Of a stretch of DNA of 64,000 nucleotides, positions 47,488 to 56,168 are shown piece by piece. Position 1 is the first letter of the stretch. Each line of letters opens with the position of its first letter. Location: NCBI GenBank assembly GCA_963761705.1, contig CAVXHK010000001.1, positions 186,001 to 250,000 of the forward strand, read 5' to 3'. The stretch comes from CAVVKW01 sp963761705 (GTDB lineage: Bacteria; Verrucomicrobiota; Verrucomicrobiia; Chthoniobacterales; JAATET01). Position numbers and translations under genes: made by a program. The notes beneath the pieces were generated by a model. The model worked only from the letters and a program-made list of their open reading frames with translations. It was not told the origin of the DNA and ran no database searches.

Positions 47488-49191
47488 CCAAGGCGTGAAG
47501 CGCGGGAAAGAGGCGGGAAGGGAGGGTCTTTTCAGCCGCTGAGCAGGAGCGAGGCGTCGGCGGGCAGCCCGGGAAGCCATTTTCCTCCGAGCCATCGGCG
47601 CAGGAGGCGAGTCAGAAGCAGGGTCCAGCGTTGGTTGCTGGTCCATCGCTCCGTGATGGTGGCGATGTGATGCAACTCGCTACTGATGAGGGTGACAGCG
47701 TGGGCGATGAGGTCGCCTTTTTCATGGAGAAGGCTCACACGCACGGTGCGCTGACCGGCGGTTTTGATCTGGCGACCGACGCCGGCCATGAGCATGGGCC
47801 GGGATCGGATGGCTTCGCGGTGGTGTTCCTCATCGTAGAAGCGCAGATAGAGGCTCCACCAGTTGTAGAACAGGGCGATGAGGTTGGCCATCAGGCGGCA
47901 GGAACTCAGGTTGCGGGAGGTATATCCACTCCAGCCCCATTGGTTTTTGAGTTCGTCGAAGGTGTTCTCGGCGTCGGCCCGCTCGCGGTAGTGCCGGGGC
48001 ATCACGCGAGCGGGATGAGCCACGGGATCGAGCGAGGTGACCAGAACGGCGATCTTGCCACTCCACGGCGTGGCCACCTCGTCCCAGCCACTTCCTTTGG
48101 CGTGGGGAAGATCGGATTGGCGGTCCTTGCCTCGGCGCGGCCGACCGATCTGCCGGATGGGTGCCCGGGCGGGGGTCTCACGCACGAGCACCACGCGGCG
48201 CGCTTGGCTCCAGCCACTTAACTTGATCGAACTCTCCAACGCTTGCCAGCCGTCGCCGCAGTCTTCCCAAGCCGCACCCTCTCTCATCATCGCCCGGACG
48301 AGTTCCTTGACCCGGGCCGTGTGGCGCAGCTTGAACAGATACGGCAGAGCGCGTTCTTCGAACTCGAGCATCACCGCCTCGCTCCCATACCCACAGTCTC
48401 CTCGCGCGAACGTCGGCCACTGATGGCGGGGAAGTTTTTCCAAAGTCTGCCAAAGTCCTGGCAGCCCCCGGGCTCCGGCGTGTTCGTTGCCGGGTCGAAC
48501 CTCCACTCCCAGGCTCAGGCGCAGGTTGGCCACGAAGTAGCTGTGATAAACGTGGCTGGGTCGTCCAGGCTTCTGCGGGTTGTAGCCAATGGCGGCTCCT
48601 TCCTGATGGCCGTAGAGCGCCTTGACCGTGACGTCGATGTCCAGGATCCACGGCAAGCCCAGCGCCGGTGCGATGCAGCCCGTGAGCGCGTTCGAGAGCC
48701 AGTCCAGACCGGTTTTCTCGTCGATTCGTCTCATCGCCAGACGCACCACGTCCTCGCTAACGGTTCCCTCCGGGATTCCCAGCAGCCCCGGATTGATCCC
48801 GTCTCCTCGGACCCCATTGATGTGCGCGTAGCGCCAGTGTCCGCACAACACACTGAGCATCACTGTGCCCATCACCCGCGCCGCGCCGCTGCCCCGGTTG
48901 CCCGTGTAACTCAGCGGACACCCCGCCAAAAACTCCTCCCACCTTCCTCCAGCTTCCAAAAATTGGAAAAAGAAAATCAATTGCCCCTCCCGCGTCACCG
49001 GCGTCTCTTCATCCCACTCCGCGTAATATCTCCCTCCGGGCGTGTCCACCGGCCAGCTTCCCGGCCCTCTTTGAACCTGCTTTCCAGGCTCACCCACTGG
49101 GTGAGTCCCCGACAACGTCTCCGCCATCCTCATCCCTCTCCTACTACGCCACTTACACTCCCATACTCAATCTTCCATTTTCCTCTTTAGG
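47445..49191 (-). mobile_element. Complete IS1380-type insertion sequence (1747 bp)
   Basis: Terminal inverted repeats CCTAAAAAGGAAAATGGA (47445-47462) and the complement of CCTAAAGAGGAAAATGGA (49174-49191) match at 17 of 18 positions. They are flanked by a perfect 5-bp direct repeat TTGAA (47440-47444 and 49192-49196). The single gene inside is a full-length DDE transposase on the minus strand. The length, TSD and CC ends agree with family IS1380. The element interrupts the last codons of tcdA. Confidence 0.93.
47532..49133 (-). CDS. IS1380-type DDE transposase
   Basis: A 533-residue transposase, intact from ATG 49133 (ATG 49127 is possible). The first catalytic Asp is in ILDIDVTVKALYGHQEG, the second in FARGDCGYGSEAVML and the Glu in YRERADAENTFDELKNQWGW, the Y-(2)-R-(3)-E signature of IS4-superfamily enzymes with the IS1380 NELKxxxG form. 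The C-terminal LMANLIALFYNWWSLYLRF is typical. It should be active, moving the element by cut and paste. The reading frame shows no decay. Confidence 0.9.
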   Translation of the reverse strand: MRMAETLSGTHPVGEPGKQVQRGPGSWPVDTPGGRYYAEWDEETPVTREGQLIFFFQFLEAGGRWEEFLAGCPLSYTGNRGSGAARVMGTVMLSVLCGHWRYAHINGVRGDGINPGLLGIPEGTVSEDVVRLAMRRIDEKTGLDWLSNALTGCIAPALGLPWILDIDVTVKALYGHQEGAAIGYNPQKPGRPSHVYHSYFVANLRLSLGVEVRPGNEHAGARGLPGLWQTLEKLPRHQWPTFARGDCGYGSEAVMLEFEERALPYLFKLRHTARVKELVRAMMREGAAWEDCGDGWQALESSIKLSGWSQARRVVLVRETPARAPIRQIGRPRRGKDRQSDLPHAKGSGWDEVATPWSGKIAVLVTSLDPVAHPARVMPRHYRERADAENTFDELKNQWGWSGYTSRNLSSCRLMANLIALFYNWWSLYLRFYDEEHHREAIRSRPMLMAGVGRQIKTAGQRTVRVSLLHEKGDLIAHAVTLISSELHHIATITERWTSNQRWTLLLTRLLRRWLGGKWLPGLPADASLLLSG

Positions 49192-49230
49192 TTGAAAATT
49201 CTGATCAACCGGAAAGGGGGACGTAGCTGA
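49192..49230 (+). pseudogene. Original last codons of tcdA, cut off by the IS
   Basis: After the TTGAA duplication the sequence reads, in the tcdA frame, L-K-I-L-I-N-R-K-G-G-R-S and then TGA at 49228-49230. Joining the two TTGAA copies restores a continuous tcdA frame. These codons are no longer translated with the gene. Confidence 0.8.
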
Positions 49231-49279
49231 AGAATGCATCGCATCTCCTTCCGTCCGTTCCCCCATTCCGGTGAAAAAA

Positions 49280-50053
49280 TCACCCGAACAACCGCCGAAA
49301 ATTTCCCTCCACCACCCCGGCCAATTCTTCGACCGGCATCCCCCTCACCCCCGCCAGCCCGTCGTAGGCGACCCCGAGATTGCCCGGATGATTCATCGTC
49401 CCACCTCCGTAGCGATCCAGCCCCGCCGGCACTGGCATCGACGGCGCGTCCGTTTCCACGAGTAGGCGATCCAGCGGTAGCTCCCGAAACGTCTCCGCCT
49501 TCGCCCGCCGATTTTCCGCCAGGAACGAACCCGAGAAGGAAAAATACGCCCCCATTTCCGCGAGTTCCCGACCCATTTCCAGCGACCCACCAAACGCGTG
49601 AACGAGAAAGCCTCGTTCCGGCCTCGGCAGCTCACGCAACGCCTCCGTCAGCGCCCCCCACGCCCGCAGGCAGTGCACCGTGATCGGTAGATCCCGACGC
49701 ACACCTTCCGTGAACTGCCACCGAAACACCCCGATCTGGTCGTCGAAATTCTCCGTTTCCTTCCACCGGTCGAGCCCGATCTCTCCGACCGCACCACCCA
49801 CCTCCCAGCACTCCGTGAGCCGTTCCCGCCAATCCGCCGACCGCCCATTGACGCACCACGGATGCAATCCGTAGCTCGCCCGCACCCAATCGTATCGCGC
49901 AGCCAGCTCGGCCACCGCCTCCCAATCCGTTTCCTCCGTTCCGTTCACCACCATCGCCACGATATCATTCCGTCGCACCGCCACCTCGACCTCGGCCATC
50001 CGACTGGCCAGCGCCGGATCCTGCAGATGATTGTGCGCGTCGTAGAGCCTCAC
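49280..50053 (-). CDS. TatD family hydrolase
   Basis: A 257-residue metal-dependent hydrolase of the TatD DNase family. The metal motif is RLYDAHNHLQDP at the start, then YGLHPWCV, GAVGEIGLDR, TVHCLRAWGAL, VHAFGGS and RLLVETDAPSM, giving the His, Glu and Asp ligands. It starts with GTG at 50051-50053, forming a GTGA overlap with the sufE stop. Relatives are 3'-5' DNases or D-aminoacyl-tRNA deacylases. It is coupled to sufE. Confidence 0.9.
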   Translation of the reverse strand: MRLYDAHNHLQDPALASRMAEVEVAVRRNDIVAMVVNGTEETDWEAVAELAARYDWVRASYGLHPWCVNGRSADWRERLTECWEVGGAVGEIGLDRWKETENFDDQIGVFRWQFTEGVRRDLPITVHCLRAWGALTEALRELPRPERGFLVHAFGGSLEMGRELAEMGAYFSFSGSFLAENRRAKAETFRELPLDRLLVETDAPSMPVPAGLDRYGGGTMNHPGNLGVAYDGLAGVRGMPVEELAGVVEGNFRRLFG

Positions 50054-50457
50054 CGGCGTGCCCTCGCGATCTCTTGGATCCGCTCCCGGACGCGCGTCAT
50101 TCCACTCAATCGCGTCGGCGAAAGCAGGCTGTCGAACTCGAGTCGCTCCAGCAGATCGATCCGCCGTCCCGCCACCTCCACCGCCCCAACCCCATCGCAC
50201 ACCTCTGCCAGCGCCGAAGCCAATCCCCCCACAATTTGACCTTCCCCGGCCGTCCGAAATCGGCAGACGCCCTTCGCCACTTCCCCGACCAACCAGACGC
50301 GCGACACGCATCCCGGTACCAGCGCCGCGTCCGTCCGCTCCCCGTCCGGCAGCGCCCCGAGCTGGACCCGCCGCCCAACGACCGCCGAAAGCCGCTCCCT
50401 CACGTCAGGAATCACCAGAAAACGCTCCGCAAAACTGGCCAATCGATCTTCCAACAT
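50050..50457 (-). CDS. sufE: SufE family Fe-S cluster assembly protein
   Basis: A 135-residue sulfur acceptor for the SufS cysteine desulfurase. The active Cys is in LVPGCVSRVWL, about residue 50, preceded by the conserved RTDAALVPG-type lead (DGERTDAAL). GQIVGGLASALAEVCDG and LLSPTRLSGMTRVRERIQ match the helical C-terminal half. Other suf genes are not in the window. It precedes tatD with overlapping stop and start. Confidence 0.9.
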   Translation of the reverse strand: MLEDRLASFAERFLVIPDVRERLSAVVGRRVQLGALPDGERTDAALVPGCVSRVWLVGEVAKGVCRFRTAGEGQIVGGLASALAEVCDGVGAVEVAGRRIDLLERLEFDSLLSPTRLSGMTRVRERIQEIARARR

Positions 50458-50516
50458 GATGATAGTTTACCCTTCCCGCCGCTCGATCCGCCATCGACAT
50501 TCGTAGTTCCACTTCC

Positions 50517-51299
50517 ATGAAGCTCCACGCCACCGCCCACCTCTCCTTTCACGCCGAAGCCGAGATCCCAGCCATCTTCATGCTCAAGCCCCGCAGCGGT
50601 CAGGGGCAATGGGTCACCAGCGAGGACTACGAACTCGTCCCCGAGATTCAAATGATCGAATACACCGACGGCTTCGGCAATCTCTGCCAGCGAGCCACGA
50701 TTCCGCCCGGTCCATTTTCCATCACCGCAAATTGCGTCGTCGATTCGCCCGATAACATCGACGTCGATCCGGACGCCGAATTTGTTCCGATCGAACTCAT
50801 CCCCGATCCGCTCCTGCAATTTCTCCTCCCGAGCCGCTACTGCCAAGCCGACTTTCTCGGCAATCTCGCGACATCCATCACCGGCGACATCCCGCCCGGC
50901 TACCGGCAGGCCGAGGCCATCCGAACCTGGATTCGCCGGGAGGTCCGCTACGAATACGGCACCAGCAACGCCTCGACCTCCGCGCTTGAGACCGCCAACG
51001 ACAAGGTCGGTGTCTGCCGCGATCTCGCCCACCTCGGCATCGCCCTTTGTCGCGCCATCAACATCCCCGCCCGGATGGTCGTCGGCTACCTCCACGAGCT
51101 TAAGCCGATGGATCTCCACGCTTGGTTCGAGGCCTACGTTGGCCAGCGCTGGTACGTCTTCGACGCCACTCAGGACGAGCCAAAGGGCAATCGTATCACG
51201 ATCGCCTATGGTCGCGACGCCGCCGACGTCGCGCTCACGACTCAATTCGGACCGATGCAGCTCCTCGACATGCGGGTCAACGTCGAGCCCGCTCCCTGA
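50517..51299 (+). CDS. Transglutaminase-like domain protein
   Basis: A 260-residue protein with a papain-like transglutaminase core. The triad Cys is in DKVGVCRDLAHLGIALCR, the His in DLHAWFEAYVG and the Asp in YVFDATQDE. The N-terminal 100 residues form the beta-type domain common in this group (about 60 per cent of the protein before the core). Unlike secreted relatives it has no signal peptide. Likely a cysteine protease or amidase. It diverges from sufE with 59 bases between. Confidence 0.9.
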   Translation: MKLHATAHLSFHAEAEIPAIFMLKPRSGQGQWVTSEDYELVPEIQMIEYTDGFGNLCQRATIPPGPFSITANCVVDSPDNIDVDPDAEFVPIELIPDPLLQFLLPSRYCQADFLGNLATSITGDIPPGYRQAEAIRTWIRREVRYEYGTSNASTSALETANDKVGVCRDLAHLGIALCRAINIPARMVVGYLHELKPMDLHAWFEAYVGQRWYVFDATQDEPKGNRITIAYGRDAADVALTTQFGPMQLLDMRVNVEPAP

Positions 51300-51305
51300 C
51301 GCGCC

Positions 51306-52235
51306 TCATCCCAGCATCGTTTCAGCCAACTGGCGTCCGCTCAACCACACGGCCTCGACCCGCGATTCAGCCACCGAGTCGCCACAAACGAAAAACCCCG
51401 GCGGAAGTTCACCGACCGCGGGAGCCTCGGTGCGTCGAGAATACCCCCAGCGGTGCGAAAACGAATCCACAAACCGTTCCGGATCCAGCCCCCACCGGCT
51501 CTCCAGCTCCGTCCGCAACGACCCCGACCACGCGGCCCGATCCCCATCCCAGTTTTCTCGACTGAACTCCGCCGAAGTCTGCACGACGAACAACGTCCGC
51601 CCCGCCGGGATCCGGCTCGCTTTGTGGTTTTCGCAAGCCGACCAAGCCAGCGCCGAACCCGATCGGTCACTGACCGCGTAGACCTCCCGGGCACGGCCCG
51701 CCCACCCGGAATCATAGAGGAAAGCCCCCGTCAGATTGCGCTCGTAAGGATTTGCCTCCACGTCGATACCAAGCAACGCAGCCGTTTGCGGCCACGGCGC
51801 ACAGCTCAGCACCGAATCGAAGCGCTCCCCGAGAACGCCCCAGCCGCCTTGCATTTCGGTCACCCGCTCAATCAACGACTCCCGCCGCACGTCCAGCCCC
51901 TCGGCGAGCGCCCGCCCGAGTCGATTATTGCCTTCGACGTGATAGCTCCGCTCGCTACCGGGGCCGATCACCGTCCCGTCCTGGTCAACGACCGGGGCAA
52001 CGATGCTTTGAACGGCGTCTCCCAGGCCCGCAACGAAGCGACGGAAATCAGCATCGCGCACCGTGAAAAACTGCGCACCATGATCGAACACGCAGTCATT
52101 CCAGAGCCGCGAGGCGCAGCGCCCTCCGAGGCTCCGCGATTTCTCGAAGACGGCCACTTCCCGACCCAATTCGCTCAGCCGCCTCGCCGCGCTCAGCCCC
52201 GACAGGCCCGCTCCAATGATTGCTACTCGTTCCAT
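51306..52235 (-). CDS. FAD-dependent amine oxidase-like protein (renalase type)
   Basis: A 309-residue flavoprotein. The dinucleotide loop is VAIIGAGLSGLSAARRLSEL (residues 4-23) followed by VFEKSRSLGGRCASR. FDHGAQFFTVRD and VAESRVEAVWLSGRQLAE match the bacterial renalase-like family, which oxidises reduced nicotinamide isomers or related cofactors. Start ATG 52233-52235; the frame is open further but without homology. It ends tail-to-tail with the transglutaminase gene, 6 bases apart. Confidence 0.88.
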   Translation of the reverse strand: MERVAIIGAGLSGLSAARRLSELGREVAVFEKSRSLGGRCASRLWNDCVFDHGAQFFTVRDADFRRFVAGLGDAVQSIVAPVVDQDGTVIGPGSERSYHVEGNNRLGRALAEGLDVRRESLIERVTEMQGGWGVLGERFDSVLSCAPWPQTAALLGIDVEANPYERNLTGAFLYDSGWAGRAREVYAVSDRSGSALAWSACENHKASRIPAGRTLFVVQTSAEFSRENWDGDRAAWSGSLRTELESRWGLDPERFVDSFSHRWGYSRRTEAPAVGELPPGFFVCGDSVAESRVEAVWLSGRQLAETMLG

Positions 52236-52317
52236 TTCACCCTTGCATCGCAGAAAACCCGCCGGGGGCCAAACCTGCTTGCAAATCGGAGCTCTCCCTG
52301 AACAAGCTTTTCCTCGC

Positions 52318-52554
52318 ATGAACGAGGCGCACCCCGACCTTTCCGAGCGCGCGGACAAGGCCAAACCCATCATCGCCGAGCCGCTTCGATTCAAGGTCTG
52401 CGAGAGTTGCGAATCCATCGTTCTCCGCCGTCTCAACCTTTGCCCGAATTGCAGCGGCTACCGATTCGACCTCGACCCGGTCCGCATCGCGACCCAGGCC
52501 CGCCACCTGGCCAAGCGCCGGCAGACGACAGTCACCGCGAGCGATCTCGTTTGA
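52318..52554 (+). CDS. Small zinc-ribbon protein
   Basis: A 78-residue protein with KVCESCESIVLRRLNLCPNC, a CxxC...CxxC zinc ribbon of about 18 residues between knuckles, flanked by an acidic N-terminus and a basic helical C-terminus (RIATQARHLAKRRQTT). It might bind nucleic acid or ribosomes, but no family is recognised. ATG 52318 is preceded by no clear binding site. Divergent from the FAD protein gene. Confidence 0.7.
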   Translation: MNEAHPDLSERADKAKPIIAEPLRFKVCESCESIVLRRLNLCPNCSGYRFDLDPVRIATQARHLAKRRQTTVTASDLV

Positions 52555-52605
52555 TCATCTCTCACCCTTGGAGACGACGTTAACGGCGATCCGCCCAAAC
52601 TCTCC

Positions 52606-53289
52606 TCACGTCGGCTCCTCCGATAAGAGATGGGAGAAATCGTGTTCCACGAACTCGCCGATCCGACCCAGCGTGATGTCGGGCGCGGGGAACTTTTCTT
52701 CCACACCGTCTTCCAGCGCGTAGTGGCCCTGCTTGACAAAAACGGTCGTTAGCCGGTCGCCCCAGCTTTCCTTCATTGCCGCCAAAATCCGCAGCTTGTC
52801 GTCCAGCATTACGTAATGATCCGCCGGATGCACCGACTCGACGTAGTCCAGACTCTGCTCCTTGTGGATGAGAATAATGACGCTCCGCCGCACGGCCTCG
52901 AAGATCCCGGACCGCTCGACTTTGCGGGGTTGAAAGACGGCGTCCCCGTCCGATAACACCACCGCGGGGCCGAATGATTGCGCGTGCTCGATGGCGTCGA
53001 GCGAACCGGGATAGAGCCGGTTCGCAAACGGGTAATCGACGAGATACGACGACATCCGCAGTAACCTTGCGTCGTGCAATTCCTCCAGCCGGTAACGCTG
53101 CAAAGTCTGCAGGTAGTCGGCGTAACCCTGCTCGGCGCGCAGCTCTTCGAAGATCTGCCAATATCGGTCGCAAACCTCGCCACCGAAGTGATTCAGATAT
53201 TTGCGGAGGTCCGCCGTGACCCGGTCGTTGTCCAACAGGGTGTTGTCGACATCGAAGAAAAAAACGACCTTCTCGCGGGGCTTGCTCAT
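52606..53289 (-). CDS. HAD family hydrolase
   Basis: A 227-residue HAD-superfamily protein. Motif I is FFFDVDNTLLD with the nucleophile Asp, motif II AVVLSDGDAVF and motif III and IV HKEQSLDYV and YVMLDDKLRIL. The cap is helical (about residues 25-90). It dephosphorylates an unknown small molecule. It lies after the rightward zinc-ribbon gene, tail to tail. Confidence 0.9.
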   Translation of the reverse strand: MSKPREKVVFFFDVDNTLLDNDRVTADLRKYLNHFGGEVCDRYWQIFEELRAEQGYADYLQTLQRYRLEELHDARLLRMSSYLVDYPFANRLYPGSLDAIEHAQSFGPAVVLSDGDAVFQPRKVERSGIFEAVRRSVIILIHKEQSLDYVESVHPADHYVMLDDKLRILAAMKESWGDRLTTVFVKQGHYALEDGVEEKFPAPDITLGRIGEFVEHDFSHLLSEEPT

Positions 53290-53832
53290 GTCCGGAGGTT
53301 ATAGCTAATCCGCGCGACAGCCGCTAGCTCCGCGAAGACCGGCGTCGATCGATCATGGGGATGTTCTCGTGTCTGCTTCCATCGGTGGGAGTCAAAGCGC
53401 TCGCTGGTTTCAGACGCGGGTGGATGCTCGCCGGTCCCCCATCCCACACGAACTCGTCTTGGTTAAGACGACGTCGCAATCCTATTTTGTCGTCGTTGCA
53501 CCGTCGCCTCGCCCCAGGCGGTAGGTCTCCCTCGGAAGACCGTTCAAGCCAACTTCCGCCGGAGTCATTCGAAAGCCCGGGACTGTCGGGGCATCCGGAC
53601 ACGGTCGCTGGGCCTCAGCGTCGACCCGCTCGAAGGCGCTGATCCTGAGTCCTCGCTTCACGAGGGTCTATTGAGTTGAGCGGGCGCCTGGGGACTGGCT
53701 CCGGTTGCCGGAAGATGTCCGTGGCTGGTCCGACTCCCAGGGATCTCGTCATTGGCTCGCTGCCCATCTGAGTGGACTCATTGGCTGCAAACCGCGAGCA
53801 GCTGGGCGCTCGCTAGACCGGGCGTAAAAACG
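53290..53832. other. Non-coding gap of about 540 bases
   Basis: Between the HAD gene and the outer-membrane gene terminator. Several short open frames exist on both strands but none has a family match, a ribosome-binding site or the codon bias of the neighbours. I compared it by eye with tmRNA, RNase P, SRP and 6S RNA patterns and recognised none. Composition is less C-rich at third positions than neighbouring genes, so it does not look like a decayed gene of the same kind. Confidence 0.4.
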
Positions 53833-53866
53833 AAAAAACCCCTCCGCCGAGGCGGAGGGGTTTTCG
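53833..53866. terminator. Bidirectional rho-independent terminator
   Basis: AAAACCCCTCCGCC and GGCGGAGGGGTTTT pair with a GA centre. It ends the leftward outer-membrane gene, 25 bases past its stop, and would also work rightward. Confidence 0.85.
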
Positions 53867-53890
53867 TATTAAGTGTCTCGGACTTCTCTC

Positions 53891-54742
53891 TTAGAAGGAG
53901 AAGGTAACCGATCCGCCACCCCAGAAGGTGGTTGGCTCGGTGCCGATGAGGTCGTTCCACTGGTAGCTGAATGCACCGTAAGGAGCAACGCTGACCACTT
54001 CGCTGAGGGTGATTGGCATCGCGATGCCGACCTGAGCGTCGTTACCACCGGTGAAGGGGTTCGGCGTGTCGCCGCGCTCCGTCAGGTTGTAGCGGAAGTT
54101 GGTGCCGAAGGAAGCCCAAGGCGTGAGAGCGACGATGTCCTGATAGATCGGGATCTCGACGTCAACACGACCTTCGAGGTAGCTGGCCGCCTGCTCGACG
54201 AATCCACGCTGACCTGGTTTTGGTCCGACATTGAAGAAGTAGTTAACTCCTGGAGTCACCGTGACCGGACCGATAGCGATGGCGTAAGCCGCTCCGACGC
54301 TCAACTCGTGCGAGTAGAGACCGAAGGTTTCGCTGAGGATGTGGTAGTAGGTGTATCCGAGGCTAACCGCGAGGTCGCCGAAGGTGTGCGTGTAGGCCGC
54401 ATACCCATCGAATTCCTTGTAGCTGGTCTCCGAGATGCCGAAGGCAACCCAAGAACCGAGCGTGAGGAAGTCGTTTTCGGAGAGGTTGAACGTGACGCTG
54501 AGGTCGGTCCAGTAAAGGCTGGAGCCGTAGCCCTCAAAGCCAGGAAGGACGTTGACACCGCGGAACATGTAAAGGCTGTCCCAGCCGGTGCTCAGATCAG
54601 CGTTCCACCACTGGGCGGGCTCATCCTCGATGATGACGACTTTCTCTTCTTTGAAGGACTTCATGTCCCCTGCGAAGAGGGCGCTGCCCGAAAGGACTGC
54701 GACCGTGCTGAAAACTGCAGCAAACTTGGTAGCGAGTTTCAT
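53891..54742 (-). CDS. Outer-membrane beta-barrel protein
   Basis: A 283-residue exported protein with a signal peptide (KLATKFAAVFSTVAVLSGSALFAG). After an acidic linker the sequence has many alternating Gly/aromatic strands (STGWDSLYMFRGVNVLPGFEG given in parts: STGWDSLYMF, RGVNVLPGF; then DLAVSLGYTYYHI, AYAIAIGPVTVTPGV) and it ends VTFSF, with the C-terminal Phe of Bam-dependent barrels. The opening DSLYMFRGVN resembles the TorF/Gcw_chp group of outer-membrane proteins. A sigma-70-type promoter lies upstream. Confidence 0.85.
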   Translation of the reverse strand: MKLATKFAAVFSTVAVLSGSALFAGDMKSFKEEKVVIIEDEPAQWWNADLSTGWDSLYMFRGVNVLPGFEGYGSSLYWTDLSVTFNLSENDFLTLGSWVAFGISETSYKEFDGYAAYTHTFGDLAVSLGYTYYHILSETFGLYSHELSVGAAYAIAIGPVTVTPGVNYFFNVGPKPGQRGFVEQAASYLEGRVDVEIPIYQDIVALTPWASFGTNFRYNLTERGDTPNPFTGGNDAQVGIAMPITLSEVVSVAPYGAFSYQWNDLIGTEPTTFWGGGSVTFSF

Positions 54743-54859
54743 ATGAGTTGTTTTGTTCTTTGTTTTTGGTTTTAGCGATCTGGTCGGGCGTAGGCCTTTC
54801 CGGATCAGACACGCTGGTTGGGCATGATTGCCAGCCCATTCAGCATGGATCATGCCAAT

Positions 54860-54888
54860 GGAGTAGTGGCGAGACCCGGGGGCGTCAA
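54860..54888 (-). promoter_or_regulatory. Likely sigma-70 promoter of the outer-membrane gene
   Basis: On the minus strand TTGACG (54883-54888) and TACTCC (54860-54865) are spaced 17 bp. Transcription would start near 54853, about 110 bases before the ATG. The leader holds the pieces GGCATGAT and ATCATGCC, which could form a hairpin. Confidence 0.45.
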
Positions 54889-54988
54889 TAGTTTTCAAAG
54901 TTTTTTTGAACATTTTTGAGCGGCCTCTGTCTCTTCTCAATCTTTTCGGCGACCCACTGCTATCCCGCTGGAGATTAGCGGGCGGAAG

Positions 54989-56068
54989 TTAGGCTCGGAT
55001 GACACTGATGTCGGCGGGCTGGATGCGGCAGAAGACGGTCTCTCCCTCGTGAAAATCGAGGCCGTCCTTTCCGTCGTTCGCCATCAGCGCCCCGAGTTCC
55101 AGGCCGCCAGCCGTGACGACCGTGAGCTCGTCGACCGCTCCCTTGAAGATCTCGAGCGACACGGTAGCCGGGAAAACATTTACCCCGGTCGGCTGCTCGC
55201 GGAACAGGCAGATCTTCTCGGGCCGCAGGGACAGCAGCGCTTCGTCGTCCGGCCCAGAGAATTGATTCTCGGGCACTTCGAGGGTGAGTCCGCCCTCCAC
55301 GTCGCAGCGGACCGTTCCGTTTCCGCGACCGGCGACCTTGGCGCTCACGACGTTCGTCTCGCCGATGAACTCAGCCACGAAGCGCGTCGCGGGTTGGTAG
55401 TAGATCTCGGCGACGCTGCCGATCTGCTCAACCCGGCCCTTGTTGATGACGGCGATCCGATCGCTCATGGTGAGGGCTTCCTCCTGATCGTGCGTCACGA
55501 AGACAAACGTGATACCGAGCGTGCGCTGCAGTTGCTTGAGCTCGCGCTGCATCTGCCCGCGGAGCTTAGCGTCGAGAGCGGAGAGAGGCTCGTCGAGCAG
55601 GAGCACCTTTGGCTCGCAGACGATGGCGCGGGCCAGGGCGACTCGCTGCCGCTGGCCACCGGACATCTGCGCGGGTTTCCGGTCGACAAATTGGGCGAGC
55701 GACACCATCTCGACGACGCGGTCGACGCGGCGTTTCGTTTCCGCCGTCGACACGCCTTTCATGCGCAACCCGAACGCGATGTTGTCGTAGATGTTCAGGT
55801 GCGGAAAGAGGGCGTAGCTCTGGAAGACCTGATTGACGTCTCGCCGGTAGGGTGGCTGCGCGGTGACGTCCTCGCCGCCGATGAGCACCCGCCCGGTGGT
55901 CGGCGTGTCGAACCCGCTGATCAAACGCAAACACGTCGTCTTCCCGCAGCCGGAGGGCCCGAGGAAAGTCATGAATTCCCCGGCACGGATCTCGAAATCA
56001 ACGTCCTGCAACGCGACAAAATCGCCGAATTGTTTCCCGACTCCTCGCAACTCGACCGATCCGCTCAT
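54989..56068 (-). CDS. PotA-type ABC transporter ATP-binding protein
   Basis: A 359-residue ATPase. Walker A is FLGPSGCGKTTCLRLISG, the Q-loop VNQVFQSYALFPHL, the signature QMSGGQRQRVALARAIV and Walker B VLLLDEPLSALDAKL. The C-terminal TOBE domain begins around residue 240 (FIGETNVVSAKVAG and LSLRPEKICLF). This form energises uptake of polyamines or other organic cations. Permease and binding-protein genes (potBCD) are not adjacent; the following gene (55-nt gap, opposite strand) is a hypothetical membrane protein. Confidence 0.92.
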   Translation of the reverse strand: MSGSVELRGVGKQFGDFVALQDVDFEIRAGEFMTFLGPSGCGKTTCLRLISGFDTPTTGRVLIGGEDVTAQPPYRRDVNQVFQSYALFPHLNIYDNIAFGLRMKGVSTAETKRRVDRVVEMVSLAQFVDRKPAQMSGGQRQRVALARAIVCEPKVLLLDEPLSALDAKLRGQMQRELKQLQRTLGITFVFVTHDQEEALTMSDRIAVINKGRVEQIGSVAEIYYQPATRFVAEFIGETNVVSAKVAGRGNGTVRCDVEGGLTLEVPENQFSGPDDEALLSLRPEKICLFREQPTGVNVFPATVSLEIFKGAVDELTVVTAGGLELGALMANDGKDGLDFHEGETVFCRIQPADISVIRA

Positions 56069-56168
56069 CGGGCTGACACGCTACTCCGCCGGGAGGATCG
56101 CAAGCCATCTAAAATTAGACCCGTCCTTTCCATTCGCGCCGGGGGCCCGTCCACGCTAGGTTTCAACC

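Noticed and set aside
53324..53602. Short frames in the 53.3-53.8 kb gap
   Set aside because: No ribosome-binding site, no homology and unlike neighbouring codon use.
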